Assembly: GCF_001767295.1 (NCBI RefSeq)
Contig: NZ_CP014944.1
Coordinates: 2,356,001 to 2,420,000, forward strand
Length of the DNA stretch: 64,000 nt
Origin: Colwellia sp. PAMC 20917
GTDB lineage: Bacteria > Pseudomonadota > Gammaproteobacteria > Enterobacterales > Alteromonadaceae
Direction of reading: 5' to 3'
Under the pieces are notes generated by a model. It worked only from the letters and a program-made list of their open reading frames with translations. It searched no databases and was not told the origin of the DNA. Every line of letters begins with the position of its first letter. The first letter of the stretch is position 1. The position numbers and the translations under genes were made by a program. This document shows positions 21,970 to 33,889 of this stretch, piece after piece.

Positions 21970-22548
21970 CTAAAACTCCGTGAACTGAATATTATTAAAA
22001 AACGCATCACTATCGTTTTGTAATGTTGAATATCCAGTATCTACAAAGTAACGACTAGAGTACTCAATATTTACACCTACTGTGTTTTTTTTAGGATGTT
22101 GGCAATTATAGCCAATACTTTCAAATAACATTGAGGCTTTGCCTCCTTGAATTTTAGCATTAGTATCTTGTGATATTGAATGGTATTTAACACAAACAGC
22201 ACCATTAAGTGATGAAAGGTTTTCGGTGTTTTCTTTGTTTTCAAATCGCCCCGTATTTGGGGCAGATGCTCTCGAACTAACAATATATTCTAGAAACTTT
22301 TTATCTGAATCTAAACTTGGCAATTGAAATATAGAAACATTTACAACTTGCGATTCATTTTTATTAACGCCTTTACTCCCAAGAGATGATTGATAGCCTG
22401 AAGCAGTAATAACCACCCAATCTCCATTTTGTGGAGGGAGTGTCGTTACACCATAAATGTTAATAGGGCTATTTGAATTTACAATGGGTGCGACAGTCGC
22501 ACACGAAGCAAGAAATAAACTTGATAATAATACTATAATTTTAAACAC
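21970..22548 (-). CDS. Cassette gene: putative lipoprotein
   Basis: 192 residues with a lipoprotein signal (MFKIIVLLSSLFLASC, lipobox LASC). The mature region has no recognised family; it contains GDWVVITASGYQ and a late GVNIEYSSRYFVDTG block. It is probably anchored in the outer membrane and periplasmic. AAGGAAAGTTAGT lies near the ATG. Stop codon two bases before the attC-like repeat. Confidence 0.7.
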   Translation of the reverse strand: MFKIIVLLSSLFLASCATVAPIVNSNSPINIYGVTTLPPQNGDWVVITASGYQSSLGSKGVNKNESQVVNVSIFQLPSLDSDKKFLEYIVSSRASAPNTGRFENKENTENLSSLNGAVCVKYHSISQDTNAKIQGGKASMLFESIGYNCQHPKKNTVGVNIEYSSRYFVDTGYSTLQNDSDAFFNNIQFTEF

Positions 22549-22562
22549 TAACTTTCCTTAGT

Positions 22563-22663
22563 AGCATGTCGCCACATTAATAGGTTTTTAATTGTTGGCT
22601 AAAATGCCAAACGAAGCTCAACCTAACCAAAGCTTAAAAGTTCTACTTAATGGCTTATTATGA
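22563..22663 (-). repeat. attC-like recombination site, diverged
   Basis: Keeps ATAATAAGCCATTAAGTAG and the arms GGTTAGG and TTTTAGCCAAC, but the right end (GGCGACATGC) has lost the GTTA core. Probably inactive. Confidence 0.5.
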
Positions 22664-22665
22664 GG

Positions 22666-23127
22666 TTACATACTCGAATTAAGTATTTTCAAATCGCTTG
22701 CCGCTTGTTCTTTATTAACTTCAATTAATCCCACAGCCCCCGAAAATGACATTACTGTTCCCATTGATGTTGCATCTTGAAATTCTATATCGAACCTTAA
22801 GTAATATGTCTTACCTTTTTCCATATCAATATTTCCAATTACATCTCCAAAACTCCAATTATCTAGAAAAGAAGTTGAGCCTATTTTTATCTCATGTGCC
22901 CCTGGCTCTACGTGAGTTAAGACATAACCGGAATTTTTTAAAGAAAACTTTTCTTTACCATCGATAAAAATGGTTGGCCAAGTTCCCCCTTGAAAGAATT
23001 TAGATGGCCTATAAATATATAAAGAACTCTTATTTACAGCTGGATTTTCAAAACTTTTAAACCGATCTCCAGAAGCAGAACATCCACTAAAAAGTAGTGT
23101 GCATATAATTAGAAATAATACTCTCAA
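22666..23127 (-). CDS. Cassette gene: DUF2846-type lipoprotein
   Basis: 153 residues with lipobox LFSGC at the end of the signal. The mature part has the DUF2846 pattern: SSLYIYRPSKFFQGG, IFIDGKEKFSLKNSGYV, a VEPGAHEI strand and GKTYYLRF. Members are small outer-membrane lipoproteins of unknown role. Flanked by attC-like repeats on both sides, so a mobile cassette. Confidence 0.75.
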   Translation of the reverse strand: MRVLFLIICTLLFSGCSASGDRFKSFENPAVNKSSLYIYRPSKFFQGGTWPTIFIDGKEKFSLKNSGYVLTHVEPGAHEIKIGSTSFLDNWSFGDVIGNIDMEKGKTYYLRFDIEFQDATSMGTVMSFSGAVGLIEVNKEQAASDLKILNSSM

Positions 23128-23139
23128 TTTGAAAAAACC

Positions 23140-23240
23140 TCATAACGCCTCATTAAGAGACAAGTAATTGTTGGCTAAATAGCGACACAAGAGCAAATGC
23201 CAATGGGTATTTGTCCTGCTTAAATGATTTGTATGTGCTA
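23140..23240 (-). repeat. attC-like recombination site
   Basis: Minus strand: AGCACATAC...ATTTAAGCAGG at one end and GAGGCGTTATGA at the other, with TTTAGCCAACAATT in the inner arm. The left inner arm is diverged (CCCATTGGC). Confidence 0.6.
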
Positions 23241-23253
23241 CAGCACCGAAGTC

Positions 23254-23763
23254 TCAATTAAATCTTGTATAAGAAAACTTTTCTTCGCTTGTACTTCCAT
23301 TGTCTTCAATAGCAACATATATATTAATTTCGTTATCGCTAACTTTCTCAATAGTCATGCCGTTGAAGTAAACTTTATTTTCCATAACTTTTACCAATAC
23401 AAAATCAATAGTTTTATCTTTCTTCTCCCATCCTTTTAAGTTTCTATGAAAATGCTTTAGTCTAAAGACAAGTGTTCCATTTTCTTCAGATATTGTTTCA
23501 ATTTCATAGAATTGCACTTCATTTTCAACAACAAGCTTAAATGCCCCCATCATGCTCCCGCCAACAGCAGACGACCATACTTCTTCAATGAGACCACCAA
23601 ATGCTTCCCCTCTCCAATGACCTGAAAGCCATTTCACTACACTTAAATCAGCAGCAGGTGACTGCTGTTCACCTTCTAAAAATAATATATTAGGGAATTT
23701 ATCATTTGCTAAAACATCAAAACAAAATAACATAAGGAAATAAAGTGCACTTTTTTTAATCAT
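23254..23763 (-). CDS. Cassette gene: DUF6265 family, secreted
   Basis: 169 residues. A signal peptide (MIKKSALYFLMLFCFDVLA) is followed by the DUF6265 pattern: WLSGHWRGEAFGGLIEEVW, GGSMMGAFKLV, FYEIETISEENG, FRLKHFHRNLKGWE and VYFNGMTIEKV. The family is a lipocalin-like small beta-barrel of unknown function. I chose ATG at 23763, preceded by GGAG; the longer in-frame start at 23805 reaches back into the attC side. One complete cassette. Confidence 0.75.
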   Translation of the reverse strand: MIKKSALYFLMLFCFDVLANDKFPNILFLEGEQQSPAADLSVVKWLSGHWRGEAFGGLIEEVWSSAVGGSMMGAFKLVVENEVQFYEIETISEENGTLVFRLKHFHRNLKGWEKKDKTIDFVLVKVMENKVYFNGMTIEKVSDNEINIYVAIEDNGSTSEEKFSYTRFN

Positions 23764-23796
23764 TTTCTTGCTCCATGAGAAGTTGGATATCTGACC

Positions 23797-23897
23797 AAAT
23801 AACACCCCATTAAGAGGTTTTAAATTGTTGACTAAAATGTGTAGCGAAGCGAAACCTAGCCAACTATTTAGTGTCTGTTTGAATCACTTGCTATTGT
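23797..23897 (-). repeat. attC-like recombination site
   Basis: Minus strand: CAATAGC...TTCAAACAG at one end, arms AGTTGGCTAGG and TTTAGTCAAC, and GGGTGTTATTT at the other end. Confidence 0.55.
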
Positions 23898-23938
23898 TAC
23901 ATTTGAAAGCTTCAACCAATTCATGAATAATCCTAGAT

Positions 23939-24036
23939 AGCTAACGCCCACTTAGGCGAAAAATATAGTTGGCTAAAATTTTAAACGGAGTGAATACAGC
24001 CAACTTTATATTTTCCGTTTGAAGTTCCTGTTATGC
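23939..24036 (-). repeat. attC-like recombination site, best preserved
   Basis: Minus strand: GCATAAC (overlapping the stop codon of the preceding gene), ACTTCAAACGG, arms AGTTGGCTGTATTC and TTTTAGCCAACTAT, CGCCTAAG, and GGGCGTTAGCT. Only about 40 bases separate it from the next repeat, so the cassette between them is empty or deleted. Confidence 0.7.
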
Positions 24037-24549
24037 ATTTTTTAGCATAGTGCTAATTTTATTAATAGTATTTAGATTTCTACCTGTCGCACTTTGGCCT
24101 AAACAGGACTCTATATTTGCTACTAGTTTTGAACGACCTATGCCTTCAGGTGCATGTAAATAAAGGACATCTCCTTTAACTGTATACTCTTCAGAACTTG
24201 ATATATATTTATTTAACTTATCTTGAACTAGGTTGATATGATTTTTACAAAAGTAAAAGTGTACAAATTTACCTTCAAAATCTTTGTATGGATTATTTAA
24301 AGCTGATGTTGAGAACACAGACTCTTCTAAAGAGAAAATCGCAGGAGCAAAGCCAAAATTTTTGGAAATAATACATTGCACTTGCTCTGTTGGATTTTTA
24401 AGGCTTTTTAAAACGATATTGCCACTTTGAATATATGATGAAACACTTTCATAGCCACTTTGTTCCAAAAGCGGGACAAGCTCTTTCATCGGCAGTATGT
24501 TATTGCCCCCAACATTGATCCCTCTGAATAATATGATGAATTTTTGCAC
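24031..24549 (-). CDS. Cassette gene: DUF1697 family protein
   Basis: Soluble protein of about 172 residues with the DUF1697 signature at the start (FIILFRGINVGGNNILPMKE), the SYIQSGNIVL block and a C-terminal ATGRNLNTINKI motif. Function unknown. I chose GTG at 24549, preceded by AAGGGAA; a TTG one codon earlier is possible. The stop codon TAA lies inside the GCATAAC end of the attC-like repeat, the classic arrangement of an integron gene cassette. Confidence 0.82.
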   Translation of the reverse strand: MQKFIILFRGINVGGNNILPMKELVPLLEQSGYESVSSYIQSGNIVLKSLKNPTEQVQCIISKNFGFAPAIFSLEESVFSTSALNNPYKDFEGKFVHFYFCKNHINLVQDKLNKYISSSEEYTVKGDVLYLHAPEGIGRSKLVANIESCLGQSATGRNLNTINKISTMLKNA

Positions 24550-24564
24550 CAAATTCCCTTAAAT

Positions 24565-24663
24565 GTCTAACGCCTAACTAGCGGGGCGAAATTGTTGGCT
24601 AAAATAGCGAACGGAGTGAAAACAGCCAACTGTCTTTTATCCGTTTGAATGCTTTATTAGTAT
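24565..24663 (-). repeat. attC-like recombination site
   Basis: Minus strand: TACTAAT...ATTCAAACGG, arms CAGTTGGCTG and TTTTAGCCAACAAT, then TAGTTAGGCGTTAGAC. The right end is well preserved, the left core diverged. Confidence 0.6.
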
Positions 24664-24732
24664 CAACACATTCAAAATAAGCCATTTTAACTAAATGATA
24701 ATTAAGTAGAACTTAACACCATTCAATAATTT

Positions 24733-24900
24733 TTATCGTGTCAATACATGCCAAATCACATAAGCCCAAGACAAGAAACCGTGCAGAATTGCCCATAAGA
24801 TTGACTTATTTACGCTCCATGAAATAGCAATTGAAAGAGCTGTTCCAAATGTGATTCCATACTTTACTATTTCTTTCCCTGAATTATCCATTAATGACAT
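24733..24900 (-). CDS. Small membrane protein, 55 residues
   Basis: ATG at 24900 after CTAGGA opens a 55-codon frame. The peptide has two membrane segments: YGITFGTALSIAISW, and ILWAILHGFLSWAYVIWHVL with a central His-Gly and aromatic residues. The pattern resembles short conserved bacterial membrane proteins ending LHG-xx-W-x-Y, whose role is unknown. It is followed, 70 bases after its stop, by an attC-like site, so it may be the first cassette of the array; no repeat is seen on its other side. Confidence 0.6.
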   Translation of the reverse strand: MSLMDNSGKEIVKYGITFGTALSIAISWSVNKSILWAILHGFLSWAYVIWHVLTR

Positions 24901-25370
24901 TCCTAGTTTGGTTATTTTTATTAAGTATTATCAATTATAAGCATAATACTATGATGCATTGATATATCAGGGAGCTGGTATTCCCCTATAAGCGTTTTAG
25001 TTCAACAGCTTATAGGGAGACTACTCACTAATGTACATCCATAAATTAAATTCATTACGCATTAATATCACATATTTTTAACAATTTAGGAACAGTGAAC
25101 TTTTAAATTTCATCACTATTTGGATATTACTGAGACTTATCACTAATAACACAAGGCTAGGTCATCAGAAAATATATTATAAATATTTTAAGTTCAACAA
25201 TACCGCGAAGTGATCACTACTTCTTATATTATTGAGATAGCGATCTTCTTACCACCACCTTAAATCAATGAATGATTTTGTCGTCATTTACAGTGGTGCA
25301 TCAGGATGTAATTCGCTGACTAGGCAAACGCGATTATGAAGGGTTATTCTGCTAAGTTTTCAAACGACAG
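24901..25370. other. Intergenic region, no gene seen
   Basis: 470 A/T-rich bases. The only clear structure is an inverted repeat CCCTATAAGC...GCTTATAGGG (24984-25016). No integrase fragment, attI or coding frame is recognisable, although this is where an integron integrase would be expected for a minus-strand array. Confidence 0.55.
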
Positions 25371-25375
25371 AAAGC

Positions 25376-25405
25376 AAAAAACCCGACTCTTTCGGATCGG
25401 GTTTC
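25376..25405 (-). terminator. Intrinsic terminator T1 of the 5S-derived array
   Basis: Minus strand: CCCGATCCGAAAGAGTCGGG then TTTTTTGC. Last of five related terminators downstream of the 5S gene of operon 2. Confidence 0.75.
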
Positions 25406-25573
25406 TGACGTGTAGGGATATACTAATGTCGCGTTGCCAAGGATGGCAAAGAGCGACCTAATTAGAAGTGGAGAATGTCCTACTCTCACATGGGCATGTC
25501 GAACATAAGTCACACTACCGTTGGCGTTATTACTCTACAGTGATAAATACTGTATTTTTTAACACCAGAAAGC

Positions 25574-25602
25574 AAAAAACCCGTTACGTTAGTAACGGGT
25601 TT
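25574..25602 (-). terminator. Intrinsic terminator T2 of the 5S-derived array
   Basis: Minus strand: CCCGTTACTAACGTAACGGG then TTTTTTGC; identical stem-loop to T4. Confidence 0.75.
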
Positions 25603-25721
25603 CTGTAAATAGAAGCTTAGCAATGTCCTATTCTCACATGGGCCTGTCGAACATAAGTCACACTACCGTTGGCGCAACTACTATACAGGTATAAATGATT
25701 TATTTTTAAACGCCAGAAAGC

Positions 25722-25750
25722 AAAAAACCCGACTCTTTCGAATCGGGTTT
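25722..25750 (-). terminator. Intrinsic terminator T3 of the 5S-derived array
   Basis: Minus strand: CCCGATTCGAAAGAGTCGGG then TTTTTTGC; one base different from T1. Confidence 0.75.
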
Positions 25751-25870
25751 CTGTAAATAGAAGCTTAGCAATGTCCTATTCTCACATGGGCATATCGAAC
25801 ATAAGTCACACTACCGTTGGCACTACTACTATATTAGTTATAAATCTTGTGTTTTCAAACGCCAGAAAGC

Positions 25871-25901
25871 AAAAAACCCGTTACGTTAGTAACGGGTTTT
25901 T
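25871..25901 (-). terminator. Intrinsic terminator T4 of the 5S-derived array
   Basis: Minus strand: CCCGTTACTAACGTAACGGG then TTTTTTGC; identical stem-loop to T2. Confidence 0.75.
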
Positions 25902-26019
25902 CTTAATTAGAAGCCAAGCAATGTCCTATTCTCACATGGGCATGTCGAACATAAGTCACACTACTGTTTGCGCTACTGCTCTACAGGTATAAATACTGTA
26001 TTTTTAAACGTCAGAAAGC

Positions 26020-26050
26020 AAAAAACCCGTAGCATCAGCTACGGGTTTTT
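26020..26050 (-). terminator. Intrinsic terminator T5, end of rRNA operon 2
   Basis: Minus strand: CCCGTAGCTGATGCTACGGG then TTTTTTGC, 12 bases after the 5S gene. It is the primary terminator of rRNA operon 2. Confidence 0.85.
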
Positions 26051-26061
26051 CTAATTGGAAG

Positions 26062-26177
26062 CCTAGCAATGTCCTACTCTCACATGGGAACTCCCACACT
26101 ACCATCGGCGCTACTGCGTTTCACTTCTGAGTTCGGAATGGGATCAGGTGGTGCCACAGTGCTATTGTCGCTAGACA
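26062..26177 (-). rRNA. rrf: 5S ribosomal RNA, operon 2
   Basis: Identical in sequence to the 5S gene of operon 1: starts TGTCTAGCGACAATAGC on the minus strand, ends near ACATTGCTAGGC. It is followed by terminator T5 and the 5S-derived array rather than by a tRNA. Confidence 0.95.
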
Positions 26178-26321
26178 AAAAGGTTACAATCTTGAAAGCT
26201 GTTGCTCGCTAGAGCCATAAATATAAAAGCGTTTTCTTATTCAATTCATTACAGTGCGTGAAGTTATTCTATATATGTCAGTCTTTTACAAACACTTCGC
26301 AGTAAAACTACTTGGGTGTTG

Positions 26322-29211
<2,890 letters not shown>

Positions 29212-29624
29212 ATACAACCCTAAGTAGTCTTTCGACACGAAGTACACCGTGGAGACTAATCCACAGCAATTGTAAAGTCTGACATTTTCACGCACAAATA
29301 AATGTGTCTTGAATAAGATGTTTACTCTGAGTAAGAGCAAACAAATGTTGATTAACAGCTTTCACTATTAATCGCTTTTGTAAATATCTATGTCATATGT
29401 AAATCACAGCGCGACACCGTTCATTACGCATAAATACTTTATTTATATCAGCTTTCCAGATTGTTAAAGAACTCATTCTTAACGCGCATTCGGTTAAAAA
29501 CGTGGTTTAAAAAACCAAATTAATATTCACTCACCAGATACTGAAAAACATTCAGTATGACGAAAGTAAACCTTAATTTGGTCTTTTCTTTAATGAAGAA
29601 GATTAATCAATTCAGCGAATGAAT
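29212..29624 (-). other. 16S-23S spacer of operon 2, tRNA-Ile to 23S part
   Basis: Transcribed spacer with boxA at 29461-29472. It is close in sequence to that of operon 1 near the rRNA ends and diverges around the tRNA. No protein gene. Confidence 0.8.
29461..29472 (-). promoter_or_regulatory. rRNA antitermination boxA, spacer of operon 2
   Basis: GTTCTTTAACAA on the minus strand, same place as in operon 1. Confidence 0.8.
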
Positions 29625-29701
<77 letters not shown>

Positions 29702-29809
29702 ATCTTATTAGCAAGCCCAAGGGCTTTCTTCTTCTAATTTGTTATCATGTAATTTGTGTAGACACTCGTGAAACTCAAGAGCTTCCATTAAACTGTTTTT
29801 ACTTCAAGA

Positions 29810-31353
<1,544 letters not shown>

Positions 31354-31604
31354 AAAAATCGTTTGTGATGCTTAACCTAAGTTAAGACATCTGCTCAATG
31401 AATTCTGTCGTGTTACCAGCAACTCTTAAAAGAGAAGTAGTAACTACATAAAACGTACTAATCAAATTAATGATTAATACTTAATCTGTGTGACATCATT
31501 ATTAAACTGTTTTACGTCTTTCCTTGCCTCTCGTTAGAGAATTAAGAACCGACTATGTAAAATCAATATAATGTGAGTGTCCACACAAATTGCATGATAA
31601 CTAA

Positions 31605-31616
31605 TTGTTAAAGAAA
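31605..31616 (-). promoter_or_regulatory. rRNA antitermination boxA, leader of operon 2
   Basis: TTTCTTTAACAA on the minus strand upstream of 16S; one base different from operon 1. Confidence 0.7.
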
Positions 31617-31717
31617 AACTCATCTACTTAAAGTAAAGAGTTAGATATAAAACCCATTCGTTTATACCTTTGGAGCGTTGCTCCGTTGCTGCAGGCCTTG
31701 CCTGAAGCGAGATGCGC

Positions 31718-31745
31718 ATCATACGCTTCTCAGTTTTGATGTCAA
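31718..31745 (-). promoter_or_regulatory. rRNA operon 2 proximal promoter
   Basis: TTGACA (31740-31745), 16-base spacer, TATGAT (31718-31723), GCGCATC discriminator on the minus strand, with an A/T-rich UP-like region upstream. Confidence 0.75.
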
Positions 31746-31900
31746 CGTTTTATTTAATTTAATTTGAAGTTTCTTTTCGAAGATTCAAACCTTATCTATA
31801 AAACATTAAGTTAACTACTTTACCCTAAAGTGATGTAGATAACTTATCAAAACAGCTCTTTCGTGGTTCGTTTTGACTGAACCCCTTGGAACTGGAGCGC

Positions 31901-31928
31901 ATTCTAGAGATTTCTCGCTGGGCGTCAA
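31901..31928 (-). promoter_or_regulatory. rRNA operon 2 distal promoter
   Basis: TTGACG (31923-31928), 16-base spacer, TAGAAT (31901-31906), GCGCTCC discriminator on the minus strand. Downstream it matches the distal promoter of operon 1; upstream of the -10 they differ. Confidence 0.65.
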
Positions 31929-32162
31929 CCCTTTTTTGTAATAAGTTTGAAATAAACGTTTGTTCGCTCAATTAACGTACAGGCCACGTTTTTATTGAGG
32001 TTTATTCGACCGAATACCACATTTATTAACCACACTTCTATTAGCTGATACCCTTTCGTTGAACTGAACATTTATATTAATACAGTTTATAACTGATATT
32101 TTTTCAACCTTTAGTCGATATTTGCTAGTATTAATGCATAAGTTCACAACCTAATTCTCATT

Positions 32163-32705
32163 ATGAATAAAACTATATTACGTAGCTACAATAAAATTAC
32201 ACCAAAATTGGGCCAAAAGGTCTATGTTGATGAGTCTGCTGTACTCGTTGGAGATATATCTATGGGTGACGATGTCAGTATTTGGCCTTTGGTCGCCGCT
32301 AGAGGTGATGTTAATACTATTAGCATTGGCAATAGAACCAATATCCAAGATGGTACGGTATTGCATGTAACCCGTAAAAGCGCAGGTAATCCAACAGGCA
32401 ATCCTCTCATTATAGGTGAAGATGTTACCGTTGGTCACAAGTGCATGCTACATGGTTGCACGTTAGGAGATCGTATACTTGTTGGTATGGGGGCAATCAT
32501 TATGGATGGCGCGATTATTGAAAATGACGTTTTTATTGGTGCTGGTTCTTTGGTGCCTCCCCATAAAACGTTAGAGAGTGGTTACCTATATGTAGGTAAC
32601 CCGGTAAAACAAGTAAGATTACTAAAAGAAAGTGAGCAAGCGTTTCTTAGTCAGTCTGCGATTAATTATGTTGAGCTTAAGAATGAGTACCTTGCTCAAC
32701 AATAA
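32163..32705 (+). CDS. yrdA: Gamma-carbonic-anhydrase family protein (YrdA)
   Basis: Left-handed beta-helix hexapeptide-repeat protein (180 residues). It has SIWPLVAARGDVNTISIGNRTNIQD (in part), the metal-binding His positions in TVLHVTR and GHKCMLHGC, and a C-terminal helix. It probably forms a trimer with metal at the interfaces. Whether it hydrates CO2 is unproven for this subgroup. It lies convergent with the DUF1488 and aroE genes, the same neighbours as in E. coli (aroE-yrdB-yrdA), though with changed orientation. Confidence 0.88.
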   Translation: MNKTILRSYNKITPKLGQKVYVDESAVLVGDISMGDDVSIWPLVAARGDVNTISIGNRTNIQDGTVLHVTRKSAGNPTGNPLIIGEDVTVGHKCMLHGCTLGDRILVGMGAIIMDGAIIENDVFIGAGSLVPPHKTLESGYLYVGNPVKQVRLLKESEQAFLSQSAINYVELKNEYLAQQ

Positions 32706-32717
32706 TTGATTAGCCCG

Positions 32718-32945
32718 TTATTTATAGTAAAGCTCTATTCGACTTTCAGGGAGTGGCTCATTAGCGTCGAGCCATTCTTCAACGATTTCTTCTAAATCAA
32801 ATTTCAATGAATCACTCATTACATTATGCTTTGTACACTTAATAAGAATATTAATACGCTCACCAGAGAGTAAGCCACTAAAGATCCAGCCCTTTTGGTT
32901 GTCATCATAAGTTATATCATCGTTGAAGATTATTTGTTGGTTCAT
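32718..32945 (-). CDS. DUF1488 family protein (YrdB-like)
   Basis: A 75-residue acidic protein with the DUF1488 pattern: QIIFNDDITYDDNQKGWIFSG (in part), then an ICKCT-like stretch and a C-terminal helix with WLDANEPL. It lies two bases downstream of aroE on the same strand, as in enterics. Function unknown. Confidence 0.78.
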   Translation of the reverse strand: MNQQIIFNDDITYDDNQKGWIFSGLLSGERINILIKCTKHNVMSDSLKFDLEEIVEEWLDANEPLPESRIELYYK

Positions 32946-32947
32946 CT

Positions 32948-33754
32948 TTAACCCTCTTTTCTTAGCCTATTTAGTACCGATGCAGTTTCAGGTGAAACAT
33001 TTCGCCAAGTTCTGAAACTTTCGGCGGCTTGTTCTACCAACATACCTAAACCATCAATAACATTACTTGCGCCATTGGCTTTCGCCCAAGCTAAAAATGG
33101 ACTAAGTTCTTTACCATAAACCATATCGTAACAGTCGGTATTAGCAATAAGCTCTTTTGATAACGGTGGAATTTTCCCCGTTAAGCTTGCCGATGTTCCA
33201 TTGATGATAAGGTCAAACTTTTCTGCTCCCAGAGCATCGAACCCTGTAGCCGTTAATTTATTGTTGTTAAACTTTTTAATCAGCTCTTCAGCTTTACTAA
33301 CTGTTCTATTGGCGATAACAATTTTCTGTGGTCCTTGTGCTAATAAAGGTAAAATCACGCCTTTAGCGGCACCACCGGCACCCAATAATAAAATACGACT
33401 ATTTTTTAATAATATTTTATGATTAAGGAGATCTTGCACAAGCCCTTCCCCATCGGTGTTATCGCCAAATATTTTACCACCCGCAAACGTTAAAGTATTT
33501 ACCGCGCCGGCAAGTTGAGCCCGCTCGGTTAATTTATCGCATAATGCCATCGCTTGTTCTTTAAAAGGAGCGGTAATGTTGGCACCTTTAGCGCCACTAT
33601 TCATAAAAGTAATGATTGTTTGTTCAAATAGCTCTAGTGCTACATATTCACTTTGGTAGTTAAGTTGCTGCTGAGTTTGCTGCGCAAAAGATTGGTGAAT
33701 GATGGGCGAACGTGATTGTTTGATAGGGTTACCAAAGACGCGATATTGATCCAT
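32948..33754 (-). CDS. aroE: Shikimate dehydrogenase
   Basis: NADP-dependent shikimate dehydrogenase (268 residues) of aromatic amino-acid synthesis. The substrate site is at the N-terminus (YRVFGNPIKQSRSPIIH), with catalytic Lys/Asp in NITAPFKEQA and NTDGEG, the dinucleotide loop LLLGAGGAAKGV, NRTVSKAEEL, and the NGTSASL and DMVYG motifs. I chose ATG at 33754 since the conserved start MxxYxVFGNP begins there; a GTG three codons earlier is possible. Probably co-transcribed with the DUF1488 gene. Confidence 0.94.
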   Translation of the reverse strand: MDQYRVFGNPIKQSRSPIIHQSFAQQTQQQLNYQSEYVALELFEQTIITFMNSGAKGANITAPFKEQAMALCDKLTERAQLAGAVNTLTFAGGKIFGDNTDGEGLVQDLLNHKILLKNSRILLLGAGGAAKGVILPLLAQGPQKIVIANRTVSKAEELIKKFNNNKLTATGFDALGAEKFDLIINGTSASLTGKIPPLSKELIANTDCYDMVYGKELSPFLAWAKANGASNVIDGLGMLVEQAAESFRTWRNVSPETASVLNRLRKEG

Positions 33755-33812
33755 AGAAAGCACTGGGTAATAAATTATACTTAAGGTTATCGTAATAAAG
33801 GCATGATGAATA

Positions 33813-33849
33813 TAAAAAAAGCAGTTACCTTTATATAAAAGATGACTGC
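33813..33849 (-). terminator. Intrinsic terminator after ompW
   Basis: Minus strand: GCAGTCATCTTT-TATAT-AAAGGTAACTGC followed by TTTTTTT. A strong stem and U-run, between ompW and aroE. Confidence 0.85.
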
Positions 33850-33889
33850 CTTAAAAGAGTGTTGTTAAGAGTTTGTGTTATTAATAATA

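Larger units (their letters stand above)
25376..26050 (-). repeat. Tandem array of 5S-derived units with terminators
   Basis: Four units, about 150 bases each (the leftmost about 200), lie directly downstream of the true 5S gene on the minus strand. Each holds a diverged copy of the 5S 3' portion (plus-strand core ATGTCCTAYTCTCACATGGG and CACACTAC) with an inserted segment giving ATGTTCGACAT-like hairpins, then an intrinsic terminator with the shared AGAAAGCAAAAAACCCG edge. 5S-like parts lie near 25466-25540, 25612-25687, 25761-25836 and 25911-25986. A fifth terminator follows the real 5S. It is not CRISPR: units are long, diverged and rRNA-derived. Confidence 0.8.
31354..32162. promoter_or_regulatory. 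Leader and promoter region of rRNA operon 2
   Basis: About 810 bases without a protein gene. It holds boxA (31605-31616), two promoters (31718-31745 and 31901-31928), and then A/T-rich DNA leading to the divergent carbonic-anhydrase-like gene. Sequence similarity to the operon 1 leader runs to about 31,907 and then stops. Confidence 0.75.

Noticed and set aside
24984-25016. attI site or integrase remnant
   Set aside because: Only a simple inverted repeat is present; no integrase motifs occur in any frame nearby.
25376-26050. CRISPR array
   Set aside because: Unit length, divergence between units, clear 5S similarity and terminators in every unit do not fit short identical repeats with unique spacers.
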